Assembly (NCBI RefSeq): GCF_001720395.1
Contig: NZ_MDTU01000003.1
Coordinates: forward strand, 40,436-104,435
Length of the DNA stretch: 64,000 bases
From: Piscirickettsia litoralis
GTDB lineage: Bacteria; Pseudomonadota; Gammaproteobacteria; Piscirickettsiales; Piscirickettsiaceae
Direction of reading: 5' to 3'
Positions 25,002-33,123 of the stretch are shown here, one piece after another. The notes under the pieces are model-generated. The model did no database searches and had not been told where the DNA came from. It worked only from the letters and a program-made list of their open reading frames with translations. Numbering within the stretch: position 1 is the stretch's first letter; every line of letters begins with the position of its first letter. The position numbers were made by a program, and so were the translations under genes.

Positions 25002-25306
25002 AAGCGGTAAGGATAACCGCAAAGGAAAAGGCTCAATGGACTGAGCGAGTAAAGGAAGACATGTTACAGAATTTGGCCACAGGAGTGGTCATGGCACCAA
25101 AGCTAACGGATTAGCTATGTTGCTTAGGAAGAGCGGCAACGTGCCAGAGCTGGATGCTCATTATGGATAGAGAATGGCTGATGGATAGGCCGTACATTGG
25201 AAGTTGCAGGGACAAAAAAGACTAAAACAAACAAAAAGCAAGCAAGCTAGGCGGAACCACCCCTCCGCCTTGGCTCTATTCTCATTACCTTTTATGTAAT
25301 TTTTTC
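25002..25306 (+). ncRNA. CsrB/RsmZ-type CsrA-sequestering small RNA
   Basis: The region has no good reading frame but is a chain of short hairpins presenting GGA. Hairpin stems and loops: 25004-25008/25016-25020 (loop AAGGATA), 25031-25035/25042-25046 (ATGGAC), 25075-25080/25085-25090 (AGGA), 25101-25106/25111-25116 (CGGA), 25119-25125/25131-25140 (AGGAA), 25147-25150/25156-25159 (TGGAT) and 25175-25180/25189-25194 (GATGGATA). Thirteen GGA triplets occur between 25011 and 25255, several in single-stranded linkers. A GC stem (25249-25254/25265-25270) and a small terminator follow. CsrB, RsmY and RsmZ use this layout to titrate CsrA/RsmA. The GacA-type box upstream supports the call. Exact ends are inferred. 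Confidence 0.8.
25284..25306 (+). terminator. Likely terminator of the small RNA
   Basis: ATTAC (25284-25288) pairs with GTAAT (25296-25300) and is followed by TTTTTTC. The GC stem just upstream (25249-25270) lacks a T-run, so this second, weaker stem is the better end. It may also lie within the mqsR leader. Confidence 0.45.
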
Positions 25307-25318
25307 TATATAAAATAA

Positions 25319-25373
25319 ACCATATTGGTAGATTTTTAGCTCAAGTTTGGTTATGATCTACCATATTGGTAGA
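25319..25373 (+). promoter_or_regulatory. Two MqsA-type operator palindromes
   Basis: ACCATATTGGT occurs at 25319-25329 and again inside the 17-bp palindrome TCTACCATATTGGTAGA at 25357-25373. Two such ACC-N-GGT palindromes in front of mqsR match the arrangement by which MqsA represses its own operon. The core differs from the E. coli AACCT...AGGTT sequence. Confidence 0.65.
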
Positions 25374-25393
25374 TTTTGGGTCTAAACTATAGC

Positions 25394-25711
25394 ATGAGTA
25401 AAGAATGCAGAGAGATGCCGACCTATTCTCTTGATACGCTCAAGGCCATTTTTAATTGTCCTGCGAACTTGGTTATGACTGTATTGGCAGTGCGTGGGTA
25501 TACAGCATTGGGCTTTACTCAGAGCGATGTGGTTGCTGCGATTCAAGCATTAACCAGTGATGACTTTTTCAAAACGATGGAGCCATACACAGAGGGTTTT
25601 ACTGCATGGCAAGATGTTTATAAGCCCATATATAATGGCATTGGGTTATATATTAAGTTTCAAAAAAACCCAGAAACAGGAGAAACGATTATTTCGTTCA
25701 AAGAGAGGTGA
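25394..25711 (+). CDS. mqsR: MqsR mRNA interferase toxin
   Basis: The start at the ATG at 25394 gives 105 residues, close to E. coli MqsR (98). The family's C-terminal half is clear: ALGFTQSDVVAAIQALTSDD, then FFKTMEPYTEGFTAWQDVYK, ending ETIISFKER. The N-terminus has TYSLDTLKAIF. MqsR is a ribosome-independent endoribonuclease that cleaves at GC-containing sites. The toxin gene comes first, as is usual for mqsRA, and overlaps nothing except the MqsA ribosome-binding site. Confidence 0.9.
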   Translation: MSKECREMPTYSLDTLKAIFNCPANLVMTVLAVRGYTALGFTQSDVVAAIQALTSDDFFKTMEPYTEGFTAWQDVYKPIYNGIGLYIKFQKNPETGETIISFKER

Positions 25712-25716
25712 TGGTG

Positions 25717-26205
25717 ATGAGTAATAAAACACAAAGATGTCCTCTGTGTGGTGCTAAAGGCGCAGTCCATGAAGCACGACGCACTGAGTATACCTATAAA
25801 GAGGAAAAGTTTTATATCAACCAACCTGCTTTATGGTGTGATCGTTGTGATGATGCTGTTATAACTCCTGCGGACAACAAAGCGTCTTTAAAAGATATGG
25901 CAACCGCTAGAGCAGTGATTGATAAAGTATTAACTCCTGATGAAGTGAGAAAAGCAAGGAAGAAATTAGGATGGACGCAAGAACAGGCCGGAGAGTATTT
26001 TGGTGGTGGCCCGTCTGCTTTCGGTAAATATGAACGTGGTGAAATTCAAATCCCTAAAACAGTGAGCGTATTACTTTATACGCTATCAACAAATAAAGCG
26101 TTGTTAGATAGTATTGAGAAGTCACTTAACAGCATTATCAAAGAGCATGACGTATTTCTTGATGAGCATGGTGAGTATTTTATCAATACAAAAAAAGCAG
26201 GCTAA
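25717..26205 (+). CDS. mqsA: MqsA antitoxin and autorepressor
   Basis: The ATG at 25717 is preferred because GAGAGG lies 8 bases upstream. The 162-residue protein has the N-terminal zinc domain (CPLCGAKG and, later, CDRCDD) that binds MqsR. The C-terminal Xre-type helix-turn-helix contains VRKARKKLGWTQEQAGEYFG and FGKYERGE. This two-domain layout is specific to MqsA. It would repress the operon through the two palindromes upstream of mqsR. The tail after residue 130 is longer than in E. coli MqsA (131 residues). Confidence 0.9.
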   Translation: MSNKTQRCPLCGAKGAVHEARRTEYTYKEEKFYINQPALWCDRCDDAVITPADNKASLKDMATARAVIDKVLTPDEVRKARKKLGWTQEQAGEYFGGGPSAFGKYERGEIQIPKTVSVLLYTLSTNKALLDSIEKSLNSIIKEHDVFLDEHGEYFINTKKAG

Positions 26206-26244
26206 TTTGAATATTGGCCTGTTACGACCAATATTCTTGTCATC

Positions 26245-26871
26245 TTAGATTCGTTTTTGTACATGTCCTACTGAAAACCCAAATACGACACAGACGATAA
26301 TCATCACAATAAAAATCAGTAATGGGTGCAAGGGCAAAGGCAACCAAAACAGCATCATGAGTCCTAGCATCAAATGTGTAAATAAATTCCAACCAAAGCG
26401 ATGAAATACGGGACTTGTATAGTCAAAGTTAGTGCGTTTAAGTTTCCAGGTCATCACTCCGTCAAAAAGTGCAGCCAGAAACAGTACGCTGAGATAGGGT
26501 AATAACGCCACGAATAAAATCACTCGCAAGATAAGTTGATAAATGACATAGGCAAACGTTTGTAATCGCCCATCAACCCATTGATACCAAGGTGAACTAA
26601 TACGCTTAAAATCATCTTTTTGTAGCACCTCTTTGGGAGGAATAAAAAAATGATGTAAGGTTTGATATATACCGCTAGTCACGAAAAGGGAATGGAATAA
26701 TGTTGTCGATTGGCTCACTATCCAGAGTTCTTCGTTTTTCCCCAAGCTTGCGGAAACGTATTCTGCCTCCTTGACCGAGCAATTCTTGACGAGTGAGCTG
26801 GGCAAACAAAGGCTCACGATTAATATTTCCAATATTAGTAACCAGATTCCCAGTTTCAAGGACTTTTTCAT
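26245..26871 (-). CDS. traJ: DUF4400 membrane protein (TraJ-like)
   Basis: The ATG at 26871 has AAGAGG 7 bases upstream, giving 208 residues. An N-terminal membrane helix (about residues 5-24) is followed by helices near 110-135, 160-180 and 182-203. The FLAALFDGVMTWKLKRTNFD and SPVFHRFGWNLFTHLMLG segments match DUF4400 proteins. These follow traI and traD in SXT and IncA/C elements, where the gene is called traJ. The start lies about 200 bp inside the preceding gene; a GTG at the end of that gene would be the alternative but would lose the first helix. Confidence 0.7.
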   Translation of the reverse strand: MKKSLKLGIWLLILEILIVSLCLPSSLVKNCSVKEAEYVSASLGKNEELWIVSQSTTLFHSLFVTSGIYQTLHHFFIPPKEVLQKDDFKRISSPWYQWVDGRLQTFAYVIYQLILRVILFVALLPYLSVLFLAALFDGVMTWKLKRTNFDYTSPVFHRFGWNLFTHLMLGLMMLFWLPLPLHPLLIFIVMIIVCVVFGFSVGHVQKRI

Positions 26872-27502
26872 AGTCAAACCTCTTCATAATAATTTCTGCA
26901 CGACCAACAATGAACTCATCGACGAGCCAACGGCGAATTGCGGCCTCATCACGGTATTGATAAGGCTCAACGATCAGAAATTTATCGTTGCGTATGCCTA
27001 ACCAGAATGAAAATGGAATTTTATCGTCCAATGTCCAAGACTCATCACGAGCTTCATCAACGACTTTGAACTGCATTGTTTTGCAAATAGCTTCACAAAG
27101 CGCATCAATGTAAATAGCGAATGAAAGTGCACTTGGGTGATCTCTACGGTCAGATGCAAATCGAGCATATGCATAGTGATGAATGGCATAGCTGAAAATT
27201 GAATAAATTATCGGGTCATTGCGCCAACTGGGGCGGTGGCCTCTTAAATGCTCAGAAACAATGCGAAGGCATTGTTGAGTGGTATCCTTTGCATAGCGCC
27301 ACTGGCTATGAAGCTGTTCTAATTCATCGGCTTCTAATGGCCACCGTTTTTTTAATACACAAAATAGGGGGTAATAGTCAGAGCGTGACCGAGGCACACG
27401 CTTAGCATTAGGATAGCGAAAATGCAGTGTATGACTGCGGTTTTGCCTCATCACTTGCATTTCAGCAAGTGGTGTTCCATAAATTTGATCTTCTGTGAAC
27501 AT
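26675..27502 (-). CDS. Conjugation-linked protein of unknown function, between traD and traJ
   Basis: The 275-residue soluble protein has no membrane segment. It is rich in Arg, His and aromatic residues, with a helical middle (YAIHHYAYARFASDRRDHPS, ALSFAIYIDALCEAICKTMQ). Its stop lies inside the traJ reading frame, giving an overlap of about 200 bp, and its ATG meets the traD stop at 27502. Genes in this position in SXT-like elements encode poorly characterised transfer proteins. I do not recognise a catalytic motif. Confidence 0.6.
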   Translation of the reverse strand: MFTEDQIYGTPLAEMQVMRQNRSHTLHFRYPNAKRVPRSRSDYYPLFCVLKKRWPLEADELEQLHSQWRYAKDTTQQCLRIVSEHLRGHRPSWRNDPIIYSIFSYAIHHYAYARFASDRRDHPSALSFAIYIDALCEAICKTMQFKVVDEARDESWTLDDKIPFSFWLGIRNDKFLIVEPYQYRDEAAIRRWLVDEFIVGRAEIIMKRFDYEKVLETGNLVTNIGNINREPLFAQLTRQELLGQGGRIRFRKLGEKRRTLDSEPIDNIIPFPFRD

Positions 27503-29340
27503 TAATGAGTCTCCTTATTTTCAACAAGAATAGGAAGTCGGCCTTTGTAGATATAGCCGCCTGAAATTTTGGCGACATATTCGAGATTGGGGAGCATTCC
27601 CAAAAGAGGCGCTGGAAATAAATCAGCTTCCTCCTCCATAAGTCGCTCACCTGTGTTGCCGCCAAAAGTGGCTGGGTTATTGGTATTTGTGGAGATGCCT
27701 TGCGTTCGCATCACATATTTCACGCGCGTTTTAGGGATGTTATTGACAACAAACTCTTGGCTATCTGGGTCATTAATACGCAGTGAAAATACATTATTGA
27801 TATTGCCAAGTACTTGTAGCGCCTTATCTTTATTTCCCAGTCGTGCGGTAAAGTCTGGAATGGTTTGAGTAGCAACAAATAAACGCATCGCTGCGCCACG
27901 GCCTTTATTAAGAAGCTGAATAAAAGGGTCGTTAATGACCTCCGCGGCCTCATCAACAAAGATATTTACAGGTCGGTTATTGACACCATAGTTATAGCGA
28001 TTGCCAGCCACTGCGGTTAAGTCAGAGAGAAAAATGGAGCCAATGGTGGCACTGACCATGCCATCGGTTAAAGAATCTAAACCAATATAAGCGACCATGC
28101 CATTATTAATGATTTTTGAATTATCCATCACAGGCCGGGTGTCACTGGATTCATTCACGTCAGGTGATAATAAATGACCAATTTCACCGGATGTCAGCAT
28201 ATTTAAAATTGGTAATAAGGACGCAATCATCTTAGAGAGGTGGGTTTTATCATGCTGAAACATACCCAATAACCCTTCTAGGTCAGAGTTGGGGTAGTGG
28301 GGTTGGATTTTTTCTTGATAATACTTCATTAGCATTGCTGCTTTTGACTGTAGTGTTTTCGCACGATCTAAATAAGTTGCCGCTTCTGTTAACCAACTTT
28401 CACCGATGACACGTAATGCATAAGCACTAATTGCATCAACGACGAGTCCGGCCTCCCCTGTTTCGATATAGCGGCGCAATGCCTTTAAGTCAGGACGAGT
28501 GTTTGTAAAGAGTAAGCCTTGCACAATATTATTGAGCGCCATTTGTCCATAGGCTTTAAAAGGGTCGCCACCGCCTTCGCTGGGAATCAAAGCGGCAATT
28601 CGGCTGGCGAGTTCGGTGCCTGAGCTAAAGTTACGCAAGGGGTTTAAGCGAATGCTCGATTCAGGAAATGCTGGATGGAATTTTACAAAGCGTTCAGGCT
28701 GATTCATTGCTTTGCAAACGCGCTCTGCATTATCACATAATTCTTTATCTCCTTTCGGGTCAATGATAATTACCGTTTCATTGCGTAATATGGCTTGTGA
28801 AACTAAAGTATCAAAACAACGTGTTTTGCCTGAGCCTGTAGTGCCTAAGATTAATGTATGCCCTTCAACATGTTTCATAGGTTGATAGACTTTATGTTCC
28901 TGATGTTCTAACCCATGTATCCAAGTCATCCCCATATCAGGGCTTTTGTTGTGACGCTTTAATATCTCACTCTGATTGCGCTTTAATATTTCAAATGCTC
29001 GTTGAGCATGTGTGTTCTCCCATAGGAAGCCATACCCAAGCCAGAGCTGGTCAGTGTGTCCTTCGATTAAATCTTTCACTTCATCGAGGGTTATAAATTC
29101 CAAAGCACGTCCATGAACATGTTTTTGTATCTTGTATAAACGAACTGCCTGGCGTAAACGGGTGCAGCCAAGTAGAGCACAAACTGAACTGGCAATAAAA
29201 GCTGACGTGAGCGGTTGTCCCATTAGTTCTGCTAGGCCAAGACAGCCCAGTGCAGCAGTGCCCCAACCTGCAACAATGGCAAATTCGTAGTTGGGTCGCC
29301 ATGTGACATCGTATTCGAGTGGATTATATTTAATGGCCAT
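27502..29340 (-). CDS. traD: Type IV coupling protein TraD (VirD4 family)
   Basis: The 612-residue protein has two N-terminal membrane helices (about residues 21-60) and Walker A GTTGSGKT at residues 166-173, followed by VIIIDPKGDKE. Walker B is VNIFVDEAAEVI at about 455-466, then MRLFVATQTIPDFTARLG. These are the marks of VirD4/TraD coupling ATPases, which bring the relaxosome to the secretion channel. It overlaps traI by 11 bp. Confidence 0.94.
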   Translation of the reverse strand: MAIKYNPLEYDVTWRPNYEFAIVAGWGTAALGCLGLAELMGQPLTSAFIASSVCALLGCTRLRQAVRLYKIQKHVHGRALEFITLDEVKDLIEGHTDQLWLGYGFLWENTHAQRAFEILKRNQSEILKRHNKSPDMGMTWIHGLEHQEHKVYQPMKHVEGHTLILGTTGSGKTRCFDTLVSQAILRNETVIIIDPKGDKELCDNAERVCKAMNQPERFVKFHPAFPESSIRLNPLRNFSSGTELASRIAALIPSEGGGDPFKAYGQMALNNIVQGLLFTNTRPDLKALRRYIETGEAGLVVDAISAYALRVIGESWLTEAATYLDRAKTLQSKAAMLMKYYQEKIQPHYPNSDLEGLLGMFQHDKTHLSKMIASLLPILNMLTSGEIGHLLSPDVNESSDTRPVMDNSKIINNGMVAYIGLDSLTDGMVSATIGSIFLSDLTAVAGNRYNYGVNNRPVNIFVDEAAEVINDPFIQLLNKGRGAAMRLFVATQTIPDFTARLGNKDKALQVLGNINNVFSLRINDPDSQEFVVNNIPKTRVKYVMRTQGISTNTNNPATFGGNTGERLMEEEADLFPAPLLGMLPNLEYVAKISGGYIYKGRLPILVENKETH

Positions 29341-31879
29341 TTTTCCTCACAAATAGTTGTTGGTTTTCAATTTTGATTCGTGAATCAAGGCGGAATGACA
29401 TTTTCAGCGAAGACAAGCTGACTCCTATGGTTTTTAAATCGTTTTCTAAACTCTCCAAAGAAAGGTAATACCAGTCTTTATCTTCATAGATTGGGCTTTT
29501 CACATAGCGCTCTTTGCGCGTGAGTATGTCTTCGATAACCTCTGAGGCTAAATCTTTTGTGCCGCCTGACCCTTTACGTTGGCTTTTTTTCTTGGTCAGT
29601 TTTAATTGATACTTTTCTAGCAAGCGCAATAATTCTTGTGATATTGGCTTTGATAAAGCGACCCCTCGTGCATTAATGGCTTTATATTCGGTGGCTTGGG
29701 AAATAGGAAATGCAGGGTTAAATACAGCAATTCCTGATGAGAAGAGTTGAGCAATACACTCTTTTTCATCCACACCTTCAAAGGCAATAGTTTCAATCAA
29801 AATAAACTGAGCGTTATTTTGTCGAAGCCCTTCATTGAGTTGTTTGCGATTAATTAGAGATTCAAGGAGAGTGAGCAAGACATGATGATCTGGATAAGAC
29901 TGTATCGCAAGCTTGGCTTCATTTAGAAAGTCGGCTTCTTTTTTTGATTTTTTGTTTCTGACTAAAAAAATGCTCGCATGCGAACATTCTGCATCAATAA
30001 CAGGTTTTTTGGTTAAAGACTCTTTAGTTGCTTTACTGTTATTCTCTTTTTTGTTTAAGGCGTTTATTTTGCTCGCATGCGAGCAATTTGTGTCATTAAC
30101 ATTTTTAGAGGCTTGGTTTTGATTTAAATTACTTAAAACATCACCAACAACCTCGTCAATGTTTAAGGGGTTAGAATTGCTCGCATGCGAGCAATCAACC
30201 TCTAAAGCAGAATTATTGTTTTTCTCTGCTTGTGCGAGCACCTGTTCCAATGAGCTTTCTTCGTTCTGGTCATTGCTTTCATGCGAACACGTTGACTCCT
30301 CAAAAAGATAATCGAGAGGTGGAGGCTCTGTGTTGTCTTCATCATTGTGCTCAAGATCAGCCGAATAACTTTCCAGAGGAGGTTCTACATCGCTGTCGCT
30401 AGAATGGTTCTCTTCATCCTCTACTCCGGCAATTTTTAATAGATCATCAATTGTTTGTGGCTTGCCTGTCACGCTTTGACATTCATCTTTTATTTCAATG
30501 TCCGTTTGTGACTGAGAGTTAAGCTCAATGTTCGTGTTGGACTGAGTATTATTTTCTGTGTCCGTATCTGACTTGCTTTTATCTTCTAGCATTTCAACTG
30601 CACCATCCACGGCTTTAGGCACAACATCGGGAAAGATGAGTTCAGGAGATTCCAAGTGAAGAGCTAAAAATTTAAATTCAACCTCTTGCTCATTGACTTT
30701 GATTTTTGGATTGATCTTCCAAAACTTATACTGCACTTCATTTTCTAGGCAGTTCGCAACAGCTAGGCCACGCTCGATTAAAATATCGGCAAGCGTTTCT
30801 GCATTGCTAGGGACTCCCGGCACTTGGTTTTTTTTGATGACCTCCATAATATCGGGCACCGCCTTTTCCCAAACAATAAATGCCCCCTGCTCTAGTACCC
30901 ACACTTTTGCACCGGGTTCATTCACCTTCCATGTTTTCTCATTGAGCAAGGTTTTCATGGCGTTAAACAAATAGGCTTCAATGGGCACTCCATAGGAGAA
31001 TTGGTCAACTTCAAGACGACTGGCTTCCATGTCTCGCTTCACACTCATTTGATCACCTTGTTTCATGAGCTTGGCAATTTGCTGTGTGGTTTCTGCACCA
31101 GAAATGGCTTCAAGCATGGCCTGTAGAATTTTAGGGCCGCTCTCAGCCAAATAATCCAAACGCTCTTTGCCAATCATGCGCTCGACATTGAGTACAGAAA
31201 ATTGCTCATGACGTTTGTGGCGGTTTTCACTGTGTCGCCAGTGCAAGTAGTACTGAGTAATACCCTTCGATACCGCCCAGTCTGCCAGTGATTCTGCATA
31301 AGGATTCCAACGCTGCGTGCCTTCTTTGTCAGTAACGGACAAATCAGACAACGGCTTGCCGACATCGTGAAGTAAGCCAGCATAAAAGGTGGCAAGTCGC
31401 CAAACAGGTTCATTCAGACGGCGTTGACGTGGTGTGCCTTCCATTGTAAATATCACTGCTTCCGAGGCTTGTGTTGCAAAAAAGCCGACTTCAAGTCCGT
31501 GCCGAAACAAGCCTCCTGCTCCTCGATGGTGGTGCATTTGCGAGGCTGGTAATAAGTGAACAAAAGATGCATAGCTGTGAATCACAGGCATCACCCAGCG
31601 ATTAAAATCTTCGTCAGGAAAACCAATCGAAAGTTGAATCCGGCTTATCCAATCTTTTTGTGTGGCAATCACCTGCTCTAAAGATTTAAAGGGAATACCC
31701 TCTGCAAAAGGTGGATAGCGAGGGACTTTATCATCATCAAAATGACCTTTGCGAATCATATCGATGGTGACAGGCTGTTCGGTTGGTTGTGGCTTAGCCT
31801 CTTCTTTTAGTTTCTTCGTCGGTGGCTCTTCAGCCATTAACGCTGACCAGATATTTTTAATTTTGCGTGTGATCTTCAT
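29330..31879 (-). CDS. traI: MOB-H family relaxase TraI
   Basis: The 849-residue protein has the TraI_2 relaxase domain. It contains MHHHRGAGGLFRHGLEVGFF with the His triad at 116-118 and His127, and the HD dyad in GLLHDVGKPL at 171-172. MOB-H relaxases use this HD-hydrolase-like fold to nick oriT. Residues about 430-650 are a long acidic, low-complexity linker that contains four CSHAS/CSHES motifs encoded by palindromic DNA repeats. The C-terminal part (about 690-849) is the TraI_2_C-type winged-helix region. It is first in the traI-traD-traJ operon, facing a divergent lipoprotein gene. Confidence 0.93.
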   Translation of the reverse strand: MKITRKIKNIWSALMAEEPPTKKLKEEAKPQPTEQPVTIDMIRKGHFDDDKVPRYPPFAEGIPFKSLEQVIATQKDWISRIQLSIGFPDEDFNRWVMPVIHSYASFVHLLPASQMHHHRGAGGLFRHGLEVGFFATQASEAVIFTMEGTPRQRRLNEPVWRLATFYAGLLHDVGKPLSDLSVTDKEGTQRWNPYAESLADWAVSKGITQYYLHWRHSENRHKRHEQFSVLNVERMIGKERLDYLAESGPKILQAMLEAISGAETTQQIAKLMKQGDQMSVKRDMEASRLEVDQFSYGVPIEAYLFNAMKTLLNEKTWKVNEPGAKVWVLEQGAFIVWEKAVPDIMEVIKKNQVPGVPSNAETLADILIERGLAVANCLENEVQYKFWKINPKIKVNEQEVEFKFLALHLESPELIFPDVVPKAVDGAVEMLEDKSKSDTDTENNTQSNTNIELNSQSQTDIEIKDECQSVTGKPQTIDDLLKIAGVEDEENHSSDSDVEPPLESYSADLEHNDEDNTEPPPLDYLFEESTCSHESNDQNEESSLEQVLAQAEKNNNSALEVDCSHASNSNPLNIDEVVGDVLSNLNQNQASKNVNDTNCSHASKINALNKKENNSKATKESLTKKPVIDAECSHASIFLVRNKKSKKEADFLNEAKLAIQSYPDHHVLLTLLESLINRKQLNEGLRQNNAQFILIETIAFEGVDEKECIAQLFSSGIAVFNPAFPISQATEYKAINARGVALSKPISQELLRLLEKYQLKLTKKKSQRKGSGGTKDLASEVIEDILTRKERYVKSPIYEDKDWYYLSLESLENDLKTIGVSLSSLKMSFRLDSRIKIENQQLFVRKNGH
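29971..30289. repeat. Four palindromic repeats inside traI
   Basis: The palindrome TTGCTCGCATGCGAGCAA occurs perfectly at 30069-30086 and 30177-30194, the latter extending to 20 bp (30176-30195). Degenerate copies are at 29971-29986 and 30274-30289. Centres are 99, 108 and 96 bp apart, all multiples of three, so each copy is read as Cys-Ser-His-(Ala/Glu)-Ser in the TraI linker. Confidence 0.8.
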
Positions 31880-31926
31880 GCTTCCCCCTTGTTTAGCACT
31901 ATGATCACACGACCAATTTGCCTTTT

Positions 31927-31966
31927 ACCCCGGCTTTGGAACCAAAAATGAACATGAAGCCGGGGT
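31927..31966. other. Long perfect hairpin between traI and the divergent lipoprotein gene
   Basis: ACCCCGGCTT and AAGCCGGGGT form a perfect 10-bp stem with a 20-base loop (31937-31956), 48 bp upstream of the traI start. Its position beside the relaxase gene makes oriT or a TraI operator possible. It also ends in GGGTTAGC, resembling the right end of an attC site. No nic site can be assigned. Confidence 0.5.
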
Positions 31967-32023
31967 TAGCTGTAAAAAAGTGATCGTAGACTAGAAGCAC
32001 GATGAATCACTGAGAGAACTGGA

Positions 32024-32614
32024 ATGAAGAAACTTTGGTTGCCAATGATGCTCACTGCGCTTACGGCTGCATGTACAACACCGCCTGAAAAGCCTGCACC
32101 TCATAGCTATGTGCCGAGTAATAATGAGCACTTAAACACTGATCGTTATTTAACGGTTGAATGGGGCAATATGGGACGTGGTGGCGCGGCGCTTAGAGAG
32201 CCGGACTATATTCATGTAATTGATGAGCCACGCCTTACTAACCCAGAAGAGGAAACTCCTGCAAAAAACAACAAAAACCTTGCCGCTCAATCAATCTCGA
32301 CAGTTCAGCAAGTGGAGCATGAGCTATACCTTGGGCCTTGGTATCGTTACTGTAACCGAGGTCAAGACATGATATTTGATGACTGGTCTGCGGTTGCGAT
32401 TCAAGGTGAAAATAAAGGGATTCCGCAAAGCATGCTCAAATCCTGCTCGCCACCGCCTTATAATTTTGCGGATTATAAGGCAGCTTGGGCGCATTACTGT
32501 TATAAGACTGCGCCAATGTCCGTGTTGGACAGGCTAGTGGTGAAGCAGTCTGGGGTGAAGAATTTGCCGAGGGTGTTGTTTAAGGCTAGGCCGTGCTCTA
32601 ATTTAAACCCTTAA
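32024..32614 (+). CDS. Lipoprotein of unknown function
   Basis: The 196-residue product has a lipoprotein signal with lipobox LTAAC (Cys near residue 17). A Pro-rich linker and a compact C-terminal part follow with five cysteines, aromatic residues and LYLGPWYRYCNRGQDMIFDD. It is divergent from traI and may be a surface or periplasmic accessory of transfer. Its TAA stop lies inside the left arm of a long inverted repeat, as in integron gene cassettes. Family not recognised. Confidence 0.6.
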   Translation: MKKLWLPMMLTALTAACTTPPEKPAPHSYVPSNNEHLNTDRYLTVEWGNMGRGGAALREPDYIHVIDEPRLTNPEEETPAKNNKNLAAQSISTVQQVEHELYLGPWYRYCNRGQDMIFDDWSAVAIQGENKGIPQSMLKSCSPPPYNFADYKAAWAHYCYKTAPMSVLDRLVVKQSGVKNLPRVLFKARPCSNLNP

Positions 32615-32742
32615 CGCTGTGCTCAACTTTTCACCTAGAGGGCACGGTATAGCTTGCTTTTAGGTTGTTAATTTATGAATGACTAGCTTATAAGGCTAGA
32701 TAACATCAGGCTTTAAAAAAAGTTGAGCGCGGCGTTAGGGTT
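32606..32742. repeat. attC-like long imperfect inverted repeat
   Basis: Left arm 32606-32631 (AACCCTTAACGC...CAACTTTT) and right arm 32717-32742 (AAAAGTTGAGCG...TTAGGGTT) pair over 25 positions with one bulge and two mismatches. The whole element is 137 bp. The right end GCGTTAGGG resembles an integron attC core (GTTRRRY) except for its last base. Bulged bases and a gene stop codon inside the left arm also fit attC. No integrase is seen here. Confidence 0.5.
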
Positions 32743-33123
32743 ATAACTAGCCAGAAAAGTCTTGTCTATGCTGAAGAATGTATAACTAATAATATGGTTT
32801 TGGAGATTTCGTATGGGACAAGGCCTTTCTGAAGCAATATAGCTATATGAATTAAATTTTAAGTGATTGATTTTAATGGATAATATTTAATTAGAATCTA
32901 CCGCTACCACAAAAGGAAGCCATTGCCGCAAAAAAATAGTTGAAAAACACTATCAATGGGATAGCACCACAAACTTAGTTAAGACGATAGTTTAGGTTAA
33001 ATATGAGACACTCTCAAAGTGTTACAAAATGGGAATGTGGCCAACTAAATCCACTCAGAAAATAATTGATATCTATGTATTATCCTGTATATTCTCATTG
33101 TATAAATTTCAGAGAGGTGTGTT
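32743..33123 (+). promoter_or_regulatory. Intergenic region upstream of the restriction-modification genes, with promoter
   Basis: No full gene is present. TTGATA (33066-33071) and TATATT (33088-33093), 16 bp apart, form a good promoter for the methyltransferase; TATAAA at 33101 is an alternative. A 20-codon frame at 33003-33065 (MRHSQSVTKWECGQLNPLRK) resembles the recognition helix of an Xre-type controller protein and may be a remnant. The rest shows nothing recognisable. Confidence 0.45.

Noticed and set aside
25002..25306. tRNA, riboswitch or small protein gene
   Set aside because: No cloverleaf or CCA end, no adjacent regulated gene on a metabolite pathway, and no long frame. Regular GGA loops fit a CsrA-binding RNA better.
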